DNA from: Phoronis australis | Lineage: Eukaryota > Phoronida > Phoronidae | DNA length: 64,000 nucleotides | Direction of reading: 5' to 3' | Assembly (NCBI GenBank): GCA_002633005.1 | Contig: NMRA01000079.1 | Span: forward strand, 305,798-369,797 | Part shown: in pieces, positions 1 to 9,981 of the stretch | Position numbering within the stretch: position 1 is the first letter of the stretch | Layout: the number at the start of each line of letters is the position of its first letter | The notes under the pieces: model-generated | What the model saw: only the letters and a program-made list of their open reading frames with translations | Told to the model about the DNA's origin: nothing | Databases searched by the model: none | Position numbers and translations under genes: made by a program

Positions 1-710
1 AGTTGATAAGCGAAGTTACGCACAGACAACAATAGTATGGATAAAATCGGCAGGCTTACAGGTATTGTGTAATATTGCGTAAGACTGATCTCATCAACTG
101 AAAGCATGGTTACTATATTTAAGTTTTATTTCTTTGTTTGTAATTTTTTTCAGCTTACAACTTACTCTAAATTCATTTTGGAACTTTGACGCTTGTCAGA
201 AAAAGGTGAAATTTTGTTCTTTTTTTCTGAAAAGACATTTTCCCCCGAACGAAAACACTGATCGCATATGTGTATTCATTTGAAAGTATCATTTTTTAAA
301 TTTTTGATCAAATGTTTCACACATAGGCGTAGCCATTTATTTCTTAGAAAAAATCAATTTTCAGTGTCTGAAATAGGAAATCGTTTTGTGTATGAAGAGC
401 GCATTTTTAACGCTTATTTCAATGGGTAAATACAAACAATGGCATAACTGCCCAAAAAATCAAATTAACAATATATCTAGTCAAAATAAACAATCAGGTG
501 CAGAAATCAGATTGCGTTTGTTGGATTTCTAGCACTTTGCAGTGATCAAAATTACAAGACAAATTTAGTTTTGGTTGATACATCGCTTAGTTGGCATGGC
601 CTCATTCCAAATTATACTCAAGAAATGTTATATTCAGCTAGCCTATTGGTTGCTGCAGTTGCTTAATAATTGTGAGAAGGTTGTTTTAAACTTGGTAATT
701 GTATCTGCAG
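1..710. other. Probable INTS14 intron, no exon seen
   Basis: AT-rich sequence to the left of the first recognised INTS14 exon. No open frame with convincing splice sites was found. It ends in a good 3' splice acceptor (polypyrimidine-containing stretch, then CTGCAG at 705-710). The upstream INTS14 exons must lie left of the window. Confidence 0.5.
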
Positions 711-2569
711 GCTGATATACAGAAAATTTTACGGCATGCCCGGAAGCTACCTGAAAAATTGGCCAACTTCTATAAGGTAACTGTTATACACAAGCTCCTG
801 TTAAATATGCAGGTGACATATGTCAGAGTATTTCCATGTTTCTCTGTTGGTCGAGTGTCTTTGCAAGATAAACTGCCTGGAAATTATAATTTATCATTAA
901 AAGTTCGTTATGTCAGATATTCCATGCAAGTTCTAAAGGTGAAAGTGGTTTGGGTCTACGATAGAGGCTGTCACGACGTGACTTTAATTAGAAAATTTAA
1001 TAGAAACATTAAGTTTAAAAGAAATAATATTTAATGAAGCTTCAACATTCAAAAACGAACATTTAAGTTTCGTCACTGGGTAGACCACTCTCCACGTGGC
1101 ACCCCAAACTAATATTATCAAGTCAAGAATCCTTATGTCACGCAGTCCATGCACAGTCTTTTGTGGTGAGCATCCGACCCCATCATCTTTGTCCGCTGAA
1201 TGTCCCAAATCTACTGTAGACACAAACGTTCCACTTTCTGTGAACAGCTTCTAGCACATCTACACTGTGTCACGGATGGCTCTCGACAGCCACACCCAGG
1301 TCGAACATTTGGATGCACCCGGCCAACACAGCAGTTCAATTGCATATAAATGTCCCGGCAACAATCGCTAAACACTGATGCCGGCGACGTAACAGACTAT
1401 GTTCACAATTATCCATTCTTTACAGCAGCTCAATGTGTAGTCGGGTATAACGTGCCCACATTTTGAGAACCAGTTTCCCCACTGAATAACGGGCACCAAA
1501 CTGGTTCTCATAATGTGGGCACATTACATTTGACTATCGTCCAGTTTTTGATCATAGTGTGCATGATTGGCCAGAAACGATTTTTATACTGTTGGTTTCT
1601 GAAGTTTGGGTCAATTAACGCATGTTTGATTATTAAGTATAGACTGGCTTCAGGCCTGGGATCGAATGTTTCTATTTAAAATTAAACTCGAAAATATATT
1701 GCTCATTTTCTGTTTTATTTCAGGAAGAACTCAAGATTATTAACTTTAATTCTGCACTTTGGGCACATTACGAATTATGGAAACCATAATAGTCTCAGTT
1801 CACTCTTGATGACTGCTGGATTCGGGCTACAAACTTTAGTAAAAACTCAAAATTTTGAGAAAAAGCTTGAGATTTCCAGTTCAGACTCAAACTCGTACCT
1901 TTACTGCTGGGGTCATCAAGTGCAAAATGGGATTACACAGTTATCCACATAAACCCCAATATACTCGAGTACAGAATGATAGACACTTATCTTGGGTTCG
2001 TACCAAAGTAGAAAGGAAAATGTTAAAAGTAGTTTCGATTTTGTGTAAAAAGATTAGATCCCTGCCCGTGGAGTACATCAACAATTGACCTATCGCAAGG
2101 TGCGCTCCCTTGAGAAATGTCGACAAACAAACAATACATTTTACACGGCAACAACTTGTTTGTTGGGTAAAATGGCGACTTGGAAATGAAGGTGTGTCAA
2201 GAATGCTCGCTGTGATTGGTCAGTTAAACTGTCACTCAAACTCCTGGCGATAGGTCAATTAATAAACACCCAAGCTTCTACTGGAAACTTCACTGTTAGA
2301 TCGTGTGCAATACAATGTCATTCAAAGGTGTCATTTCTTTTGTTCAGGAGCTGAACCGTGTCAGAAAAGCTGCCCTCTCTCTGGGTTTCACAGAACTGTT
2401 GGAATCTGTGTCAGCCATGTTGGAGCGCGAGTGTCGTCTGCTTCCTGGCACAGCTCATCCTGAAGCCGCGCTGCAGTTGTCTCACGCAGCTTCGTGTTTA
2501 AAGATGGAAAGTGCTAAAGACTTTTCTCACACAGTTAAACCTTTACCGACAAACTTCACCGGAGAATGA
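711..2569 (+). CDS. INTS14: INTS14-like Integrator subunit, C-terminal two exons (partial gene)
   Basis: INTS14 is the von Willebrand A-type subunit of the Integrator complex, which cleaves nascent snRNA 3' ends and attenuates Pol II in the nucleus. Two phase-0 exons are visible: 711-776 (after CTGCAG, donor AAG|GTAACT) and 2348-2569 (after TTTTGTTCAG, stop TGA at 2567). Spliced, they read ADIQKILRHARKLPEKLANF, then YKELNRVRKAALSLGF, then MLERECRLLPGTAHPEAALQ, ending KPLPTNFTGE. From memory this closely matches the helical C-terminus of animal INTS14 (HARKLPEK, FYKELNR, ERECxLLPxTAHP). AATAAA at 2611 is a plausible polyadenylation signal. The vWA and beta-barrel regions lie outside the window. 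The intron holds MITE-like elements. The exons are secure; the gene name rests on recalled similarity. Confidence 0.8.
1451..1521. repeat. Foldback element in INTS14 intron
   Basis: Arms at 1451-1478 and 1495-1521 are inverted copies (ACTGGTTCTCA..TGTGGGCAC) with one or two mismatches and a loop of about 16 nt. It would form a long hairpin in the intron. It is probably a small foldback or MITE remnant. Confidence 0.6.
1806..2020. mobile_element. Decayed copy of the 15793-16199 MITE family
   Basis: In opposite orientation this stretch shares blocks with the element at 15793-16199: ATTCG(G/T)GCTACAAACT, GTAAAAACTC(A/G)AAATTT, ACTCGAG(T/C)A and ATAGACACTTATCTTG, in the same order. Terminal inverted repeats are no longer recognisable. 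It lies in the INTS14 intron. Confidence 0.55.
2083..2260. mobile_element. Short MITE with 14-bp terminal inverted repeats
   Basis: The ends are a perfect 14-bp inverted repeat, AATTGACCTATCGC at 2083-2096 and its complement at 2247-2260. Imperfect pairing continues inward (AGGTG against AGGAG). The 178-bp element has no coding capacity. A target-site duplication could not be fixed. It sits in the INTS14 intron, about 90 bp before the last exon. Confidence 0.65.
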
Positions 2570-3155
2570 TTATTTAATTTTGTAAAATACTATGTTTTAT
2601 TATTTTTGTAAATAAATGAATAATGACATTCAGTGATCTCTAGCTGGTACTAATGTATTGACAAGGGAACAAAACGGGTGCTTGTCAGGGTTAGATGGTC
2701 TGCATTGAAGAGTTGGTCACGACCCCTTGCACCCCGTCACTGTCTTCACCAGTACTAATTGGTTACTTAGTTTGTGCCAAGGAAGCCTTTCTATGCTATT
2801 TTCAGCATCATGCCAGAAACTGAAGGCTATCCTACTGGCGTTGGGATGTGTAATTTTTATGAGGTAAATAGGGCGTTTGATTAAGATAAATCAGCTGCTT
2901 AAAACGAAAGTTCACAAAGATTATATGTACTCAAATTATCAGCCATCTTACGAGTAATTAGCATATCATTAACATTCAAAACATTTAATAACGTGGCCAA
3001 CCACAACTGAAGCTGTGGGAAAGTCGCCCTTACTGTAGGAATTCAGGAGCTGCCACGGTGACTTTAATGGCGAGAAGGCACTCATTTGACCATTCATTTT
3101 TGGGATTTTTTTCATACACCAGACTAGATATCCAATCTGCCTTTGAATCGCTCAA

Positions 3156-3221
3156 TTTCTGGGATGTTACCACTGTATTTCTGGGATGTTCCCACTGTAT
3201 TTCTGGGATGTTCCCGCTGTA
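3156..3221. repeat. 22-bp tandem repeat, 3 copies
   Basis: The unit TTTCTGGGATGTTCCCACTG plus TA is repeated three times with single substitutions (3156, 3178, 3200). The surrounding 2.6-3.8 kb shows no gene. Confidence 0.8.
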
Positions 3222-3808
3222 TTTTTGTGTGCACAAGGGAGAAGAACAATAGACAAGTATGAATAGCATTTTACCCCCAAAGTTGAACCATTTCATGCGG
3301 AGACGTCTAGTGTTACATTTTGACATTGGGAAAGTTTGGTCACTATTTATTTGGGTTAATTTCAATTCGAGGAAGTAAAAGAGACGATTTTGCTTTTAAG
3401 GAAGTTCTTGTTTTCGACACCAAACCATGGTTGATATCTGCTTCAAATGAACAACCGGGTGTTTTTCTATTGAACTTCGTTTTTGAGCTTGCTCATCTGT
3501 TGCTTTTCATGCATCTCATGTGCGAAGGAGTGCAAGAAGTTTTTCTTGCACAGGCGTAGACAGCACACTCCCTGTTTTGAATATGATCAGGTGTCCACAC
3601 AGGATTGGATAAAATTAGCCTACACAGGATGCGATTCGGTTTTAATCCGTCGCTTTCGGTCAAGTTTGTCGGCTGCAGGTCAGTCAAGTTACTGAATGTG
3701 CAGTCCCACGCCGTGACTTTCGATCTGGATCAGTGTTAATAAAACTTCCCCAGCGGATCGCGCCGTCCAGCGGGACCACCGTAATGAAATCACATTCCTC
3801 CAAGAGTT

Positions 3809-4009
3809 TCTGTTTGAACAGGCCTGTTTAATAGATTTATTTGACAATTTATTTTTCCTTAACTTTCCAATACTTATACGTATAACAATTAATGGAAACA
3901 AGTAATTGTCATTGACAATATTTCAGATTTTTCTTTTGTTTTACTATTTGCAAAATTATTTTGAAAGAAATGTTGTTTTCTGTTGCATATGGGTCAATTA
4001 CAGCGCCAC
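3809..4009 (-). promoter_or_regulatory. Orphan U1-type promoter without a U1 gene
   Basis: The proximal element (3809-3822) and distal element (3983-4009) are present with the same separation as in the real U1 genes. The expected U1 start near 3766-3772 is followed on the minus strand by unrelated sequence. The unit therefore lost its U1 body by deletion or unequal exchange, at the left edge of the array. Confidence 0.7.
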
Positions 4010-4599
4010 TTATTAGTAGTCAAATACTCCTTCTGTCGACCAATCGCTTTGTTTCTCGGACAAATAAAAGTAAACGTATTCCGTGGAAACACAGCTTAGC
4101 TTTTTCGGACGAGACATTTCACGCGTTTAGAGTCCTAAAGTTTCGTTGTACGGTGGAAACTCCAGATTCTGCCATTTCACAATAGAATTAGAGTAGCTTT
4201 TTCAAGTTTTCGACTTGGAATGAGCAGGTTTTTCATGACCCATGAGTAACACTTATTAATTACGGGTGCAAGCAAGAATTTTACTGTGTTTTATGCACTA
4301 TTATCCAAAAAAGGGCAGACAATTCGACTAACGTGCCCCATAGGTTCTAAACATTGGCCCATAAATTTGAGGAATTGTGAGGCAATTAATGTGCTTATTC
4401 ATAAAATTTTCTGGTACGTGTATAAAAACTGGTTCCCATTCTCAAAAATGGAAGCAAAAAACAGACTATGCGCTATAAAAAGGTGATTGTAAAGTATACT
4501 CGGATAAAACGCGAGTTCTCATCCGGCTACCGTGCCTTCCTCGCTTAGTAACGTCTAAATCAGTACATCTTTTTCGAGTTTCATTACTTTAGTAGTTTT

Positions 4600-4765
4600 C
4601 AGGGGATAGCGCGAACGCAGTCCCCCACTAACACAAATTATGCATCCGAGTAACCCACATTTGGGGTTATCGCAGGCGTCAGCCCGATCGAAGTGCAATG
4701 AAAGGGCCTCTTCCTGGAGGTTCCGCCTTACTGATCACGGAAATACCTCTATGCCAGGTAAGTAT
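4600..4765 (-). ncRNA. U1: U1 spliceosomal snRNA, copy 1
   Basis: U1 pairs with pre-mRNA 5' splice sites. The RNA (166 nt; vertebrate U1 is 164) begins ATACTTACCTG, the splice-site-pairing end. It then has stem-loop I with GATCA, the U1A loop core ATTGCAC in stem-loop II, the Sm site AATTTGTG, and stem-loop IV GGGGACTGCGTTCGCGC ending CCCCTG. The loop II sequence is ATTGCACTTC. One extra T-for-A change lies in the stem I region (GGTATTTCCG). Downstream, GAAAACTACTAAAGTAATGA is a candidate 3' box for Integrator cleavage. Confidence 0.96.
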
Positions 4766-4807
4766 GATTAAGTGGACGTCAAATTTTTTCATGTAACAAA
4801 AAAACTT

Positions 4808-5006
4808 TCTGTTTGAACAGGTGTTTATATTTATTTGACAAGAACTTTATTTTTGTTCCTTACTTTTGTAATACTTGTACCTGTAAAAATAAAACAAATA
4901 ATTTTACGTTAACAACATTCCAGACTTTTCTTTTGTTTTACTATTTGCAAGATTATTTTGAAAGAAATGTTGTTTTCTGTTGCATATGGGTCAATTACAG
5001 CGCCAC
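4808..5006 (-). promoter_or_regulatory. U1 copy 1 promoter: PSE-like (-43) and DSE-like (-215)
   Basis: The proximal element CCTGTTCAAACAGA (minus strand) lies at 4808-4821, 43-56 nt upstream of the RNA. The distal element at 4980-5006 includes GGCGCTGTAATTGACCC followed by ATATGCAA. Positions fit the PSE and DSE of Pol II snRNA genes. The TATA-like stretch of other copies is degenerate here. Confidence 0.75.
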
Positions 5007-6253
5007 CTATGAAGTCAAATACTCCTGTTGACCATGGCAATCACTTTGTTCCTCAGACAAATAAAAACAGACGTTTTCCGTGGAAACTCAGCTTACCTTT
5101 TTCGCAGGATACATTCACGCGTTTAGAGGCCTAAAATTTCATCTTGGAAACTCCAGATTCTGCCATTTAACAATAGAATTACAGTCGCGTTTTACTTCGA
5201 ATGAGCAGTTTTTGCTGACCCTTGAGTAACACAGTATTATAGACCGGCGGAATGTTATTAATTATGGCTGCCAGCCAGAATTTTACTAGGCATTATGCAC
5301 TGTTTTCAAAAACGATATTAGGCAATGTTTATAAAATTTCCACCTTTACATGAGGGGGCTATCAAAAATAGGACCGTATAATTTTACTGATAATTTCTAG
5401 AAAACGAAAACGAAATAATTCATGACACTGAACCAGCTTTTTTGAGGTTTTGTCTTGAACATTTATATCATACGATATTTGCTGATGTTATTGGTCTTGT
5501 TGTTTTGCTATGAATACACCTTTCTTTTTTACTTATTTTTACTAAAAGCATGGTCGCGTGACCTACTTAATGGCAGATGGGTACAAATCAAAATCGAATT
5601 CTGCGGAATTTCTATTTTTAGAAAATGTAAACTTTTGCTTAATTAAATTCTTTAGTTTGTAGATAATTGGCTAAATACATAGACTTGTCGAGTAGGTCCC
5701 ACATAACCCAAACGAGATCGACGTCAACCCGTCATGAGGTGCTTCAAGTCAATGTCAAAAGACACTCCAATGCCTTTGAGTAGCGTAGACCATTGGTCAA
5801 GACAAGGAATATATTATGAGCGCCATCCCGCATCATTAGCGCGTGAAATGTTTCGTTGACGCACCATGATAGCCGGGCCAACGTGCATTAAAACTGATAT
5901 AATTTTGCCTAATTTTGTTTTGAATTACATGCATCGCATTCAGAATCTTACACAACTACAAAGCAGATGAGCTGATAAAAACAACAATTTGAGCTTCAGG
6001 TGGTCTGCCATATTGCGAAAATACAGATCGTGAACTGTAGATTTATGTATTTGTTTAAACCGAAATGCCATCAAGACCAATTACTAATCGCGTAACCTAC
6101 TGAGACAGCAGACGAATTCACGCATATTTAAAAGCTTCCACCAAAAATCGAACCCAAGAAGGGCAGACATTCGACTAAGGTGTCCCATACGTCCTAAAAA
6201 TTGGCCCATAGATTTGAATCCCTGTGAATCAATTCACTCATACTCACGTTTTT

Positions 6254-6520
6254 CTAAGTTGACCCCTGCAACGAAAACTTCGTGACAAGTTTTTGAAAAT
6301 TAACTCTCGAATTTTTATTTTGGAGCGTGATTCGAAAGTGAAATGCACCTTTAACATTGTGGAACAGTAAACCATGCATTCTATAATTTTCGTATCCTTG
6401 TTTGGGTTTTCTCTTGAACCTGACTATTGTAAGATCAAAAATCGTACGACAGCCATCAAATTGTCTGATGCTCATATAAAAATCGTTAAATTTCTCAAAA
6501 CAATAGGAGCGAGTCTCCAC
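6254..6520. other. U1 spacer, no gene
   Basis: This part of the spacer between U1 copies 1 and 2 is open on the minus strand for 88 codons. It is conserved only as spacer DNA in cluster 2, where the frame is broken. I see no coding signal. Confidence 0.5.
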
Positions 6521-6596
6521 CCAGCTGCCTTCCTTTAATCAATGCTAAATGATCAATGCGATTCTTCACTATCCAGTTCATTACTTTTGTAGTTTT

Positions 6597-6762
6597 CAGG
6601 GGTTAGCGCGAACGCAGACCCCCACTAACACAAATTGTGCATCCGAGTAACCCACATTTGGGGTTATCGCAGGCGTCAGCCCAATCGACGTGCAATGAAA
6701 GGGCCTCTTCCTGGAGGTTCCGCCTCACTGATCACGGAAAAACCTCTATGCCAGGTAAGTAT
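6597..6762 (-). ncRNA. U1: U1 spliceosomal snRNA, copy 2 (variant stem IV)
   Basis: Same architecture as the other copies (166 nt, ATACTTACCTG start, ATTGCAC loop, AATTTGTG Sm site). It differs at several points. Stem-loop IV reads GGGGGTCTGCG...CTAACCCC, where the usual A-U pair is replaced by U-A through two changes. The base before the Sm site changes (GCACAATTTG). Loop II is ATTGCACGTC. The compensatory pair argues that this copy was under selection for RNA structure rather than being a decaying pseudogene. Its 3' flank (AAAACTACAAAAGTAATGA) also varies. Confidence 0.94.
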
Positions 6763-6804
6763 GCTTAAGTGGTCGTTAAATTTTTATATATAAAAAGAAA
6801 TTTT

Positions 6805-7004
6805 TCTGTTTGAACAGGTGTTTATTAGATTTATTTGACAATCAGTTTATTTTTTCCTTAACTTTCTAATATTTATACGTATAACAATGAAAGCACGTAA
6901 TAGTCATTGACAATATTTCAAATTTTTCTTTTGTTTTACTATTTGCAAAGTTATTTTGAAAGAAATGTTGTTTTCTGTTGCATATGGGTCAATTACAGCG
7001 CCAC
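6805..7004 (-). promoter_or_regulatory. U1 copy 2 promoter elements
   Basis: The PSE-like 14-mer is at 6805-6818 (-43 to -56) and the DSE-like block at 6978-7004 (about -216). A TATATATAAAA stretch lies near -24 to -34. Confidence 0.75.
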
Positions 7005-8410
7005 CTATTAGTGGTCAAATTACTCCTCAGTTCTATCGACCAATCGCTTTGTTCCTCGGACAAATAAAAGTAAACGTCTTCTGTGGAAACTCAGCTTAGC
7101 TTTTTCGGAGGAGACATTTCACGCGTTTAGAGTCCTAAAGTTTCATCGTGGAAACTCCAGATTCTGCCATTTCACAATAGAATTAGAGTCGCTTTTTCAA
7201 GTTTTCACTTCGGAATGAGCAGGTTTTTGCTGACCCATGAGTATCATTGTTATTAATCATGGGTGCATGCACTGTTCTGCAAAAAAAGGCTGACAATTCT
7301 ACTAACGTGAACCATATAGGCCCTAAACATTGGCCCATATGAGCCCTTGAGCGCCAGTTAATGTGCTCATTCCAACGTTTCTCTAAGACATTTGGCCAAA
7401 ATAAAGCTTGGTAGCACCATGGTAGCACTGCGTTATTGAGCTCCGTTACATCCCCGAAATTTCCCACAGCCCGGGTACAGTTCTGCTCGTCACCGGCGTG
7501 AAACTTATATCAACATGTAGAGCTAGCGAGCGGAGCAGGCGCATGCAAAATCTAGAAGTCAACAACACTCACCTAGCAGGTTGCAGCCGCTTGAGTGAAA
7601 AACAATCTAATGAACGTCTTTGTTTGCCTAATGTAACAAAAAGTTTGTCGCGCTCGTGACATGAGCACGCAACACCATATCCCGGAAATTTTGCGACATC
7701 TTTCGGAAGATGATGACTCAACTTCGCAACAGCACGATTTGTTCTGAAAATCGATTTGCTGGTATGAAAATACTAAAAACTTATGACGAAATGAAACCAG
7801 TTCCGATAATTTGTTGTGCCATATACGCAACCTCTAAGAAGAGAAGAAGCCGAGCTGACTGAACGGTGAAAAAATTAAGGAACTGGTCAATGTAAGCCGA
7901 CCTAAAAGAACGCATCTCAATTTTAGCAGCAGAATAACTACAGAACGACAATTTTTCCCGGCGAGCGCCGATAAATAATTTAGTTTACTCAAGGAAGAGT
8001 GTCGTTAACAACACTAATTCGGTGAAGATTTTATATGTTCAGTGTTTTACCCACATCGGCGCCAAGCGGTATATTTTAGTATACTGCTTTGCCGCACAAA
8101 GGCTAGTTATGATGCTTCAACCCGAGAACCAAAACGCCCGCTTTTTTCTTGACTGAAACGTCAAATTGGAGAAAACGATTTTCATTTTGTTCTAAAACTT
8201 ACGCAGTGGATAAAGTTATAATTATTTAGCTCAAAAGCATGCAACGTGGTTGGTTTGTGGTTAAAACTCAAAGCGAAGTGTCCTGTAGCGCACAAAAGAT
8301 TTCGTTGGATTAATCGGCACCAGACCTGCCTATGCATACGTATATAGCTCCATTGTATGATCTGTGTAGGCCTATCGGTAATAAATCTTAACTTGTTTGT
8401 CACTGCGGTT

Positions 8411-8575
8411 TCAATCCCCGGCGGTCATGTTCAGTCCCCGGCGGTCCTGTTTTCTGGTGGGGCGGTCATGTTTTTAGGTGCGTCAGTCTTATTTTCTGGT
8501 GCGACGTTCCCATTTGATCCCCGGAGGTCCTGTTTTGGGTGAGTCGGTCCGATTTAAGAGGACCGGCGGTCATGT
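8411..8575. repeat. Imperfect GC-rich repeat
   Basis: Degenerate repeats of CCCCGGCGGTC(A/C)TGTT(C/T) and TCTGGTG(G/C)G occur in the spacer between U1 copies 2 and 3. The stretch is locally GC-rich compared with the AT-rich surroundings. No gene is seen. Confidence 0.5.
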
Positions 8576-8695
8576 GTTTCTCACCCGTGACCTAGATAAA
8601 ACGTGAGATCTCGTCCGGTTACTGTACCTTCCTTGATTTGTAAAGCCTGGCTGATCAATGCATTCTTGTTAAGGTTTCATTACTTTAGTAGTTTT

Positions 8696-8860
8696 CAGGG
8701 GATAGCGCGAACGCAGTCCCCCACTAACACAAATTATGCATCCGAGTAACCCACATTTGGGGTTATCGCAGGCGTCAGCCCAAACGAAGTGCAATGAAAG
8801 GGCCTCTTCCTGGAGGTTCCGCCTCACTGATCACGGAAAACCTCTATGCCAGGTAAGTAT
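8696..8860 (-). ncRNA. U1: U1 spliceosomal snRNA, copy 3
   Basis: 165-nt U1 with ATACTTACCTG 5' end, ATTGCACTTC loop, AATTTGTG Sm site and normal stem IV. Its 5' flank has diverged from the other units except for the proximal and distal promoter elements. The strand after the loop in stem II reads GTTTGGGC, which weakens that stem slightly. Confidence 0.95.
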
Positions 8861-8902
8861 GATCTGTAGAAATTCACAATAATATACATACTTATTCTAT
8901 CA

Positions 8903-9100
8903 TCTTTCTGAACTGGTTTGTTAGTATAATTGACAAGTCTCATTTGTCTCGGTTTTTTATGTGCTAAAAGTGCACAAAACAATAAACAACGCATTTTTCT
9001 ATATTAGCTTTTTTTCCAGTTTTGTTCTTTTTCATTATTTACATCGTTATATTGAATGAAATGTTGATTTATTGTACATATAGGTCAGTTACAGCGTCAC
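8903..9100 (-). promoter_or_regulatory. U1 copy 3 promoter elements in a divergent flank
   Basis: At exactly -43 to -56 the sequence TCTTTCTGAACTGG (plus strand) matches the array element in 11 of 14 positions. At 9074-9100 the block CATATAGGTCAGTTACAGCG matches the distal element. Flanking spacer sequence no longer aligns well, so these two islands look functionally constrained. Confidence 0.75.
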
Positions 9101-9109
9101 CTGTTGGTA

Positions 9110-9980
9110 GATTCGTTATTTCTTTTGTCGATTGGTCCGGTCCTGAGATCAGTGAAAAATAGATGTATTGCATATTTCAGTGGATATGCGAGGGCATTTT
9201 AACATTCTTAAGGTCTTATTGCCGTGTTGCCTTTTAGTTAACTTATTAACAACATGCTTGTTTGTTCGTCTCCCGAGGCGAGTTGGGGAAGGGTGAGAAA
9301 GACCAGATAAATGAGTTAGAGTTGACCCGCTAAATTAGGTCGTAACAATTTTCTGGTTTAAAAGTCATACCCAGACAATTCGTCAAGTATTTAATATGAG
9401 ATCAGCTTAGCCGCCTGGCGGCCGGGATTCGATCCGTCCAGGCTCACTCGCGCGAAACGACGCCATTTCAGTCACCGCTGTATCTACGACCTTTTTTCCA
9501 TGATGATAGAGCCAATTAGTGTCGGTGATTGCATCAGATTATAATTTAAAGCAGCATTTCTTATAGGCCCGTTATCTTATTTAGGCTCTCAGCCCCGTGT
9601 CCGTATTGATGATATGCCCTGGCTGGCAGCTATTAACAAGCCGGGATAAACGTGTTATCATGCTAACAAATAGTTACATGTGAAACTCGGACCGTGACAA
9701 CCTCAGATCTGATTGGTTGAAATGGCTTCAGTGTCATGACGTAGTGGTTATATACAGTGGTCAGTGTAACCACTGATTTCAGTTAATTGAAGAATGGGAT
9801 TGGCTAGTTACTTAAGGAGGACCGATACGGTGCCTGTGTGGAAAGTTGATTCTTATAGAGACGTCAGCGGCTTCAAATTAGTGACACTTATGAAGCACTT
9901 AGTGACCCTGTCTGTGACAGGTAACTTGATGTGATGAACTACAACCTCCTCACGTGCTTGGTTATGACATAAACTAGTTT
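9110..9980. other. Intergenic, no gene recognised
   Basis: The interval lies between U1 cluster 1 and the 3' end of the minus-strand gene. A tRNA B-box-like GATTCGATCC near 9427-9436 lacks a pairing T-stem and an A box. No gene is seen. Confidence 0.4.
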
Positions 9981-9981
9981 C

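Larger units (their letters stand above)
3800..9110 (-). repeat. U1 snRNA tandem cluster 1 (three genes plus an orphan unit)
   Basis: Units of about 2.0-2.1 kb each contain a U1 gene, its promoter and spacer. U1 starts are spaced 1997 and 2099 bp apart. Spacers share long blocks, for example the region around GCATGGTCGCGTGA, with cluster 2. The spacer between copies 2 and 3 departs from the others after about 7.4 kb. Copy 3 has a divergent upstream flank except at promoter elements. The spacers hold no protein gene. Confidence 0.85.

Noticed and set aside
9420-9440. tRNA B-box-like GATTCGATCC
   Set aside because: The T-stem does not pair and there is no box A at a suitable distance.
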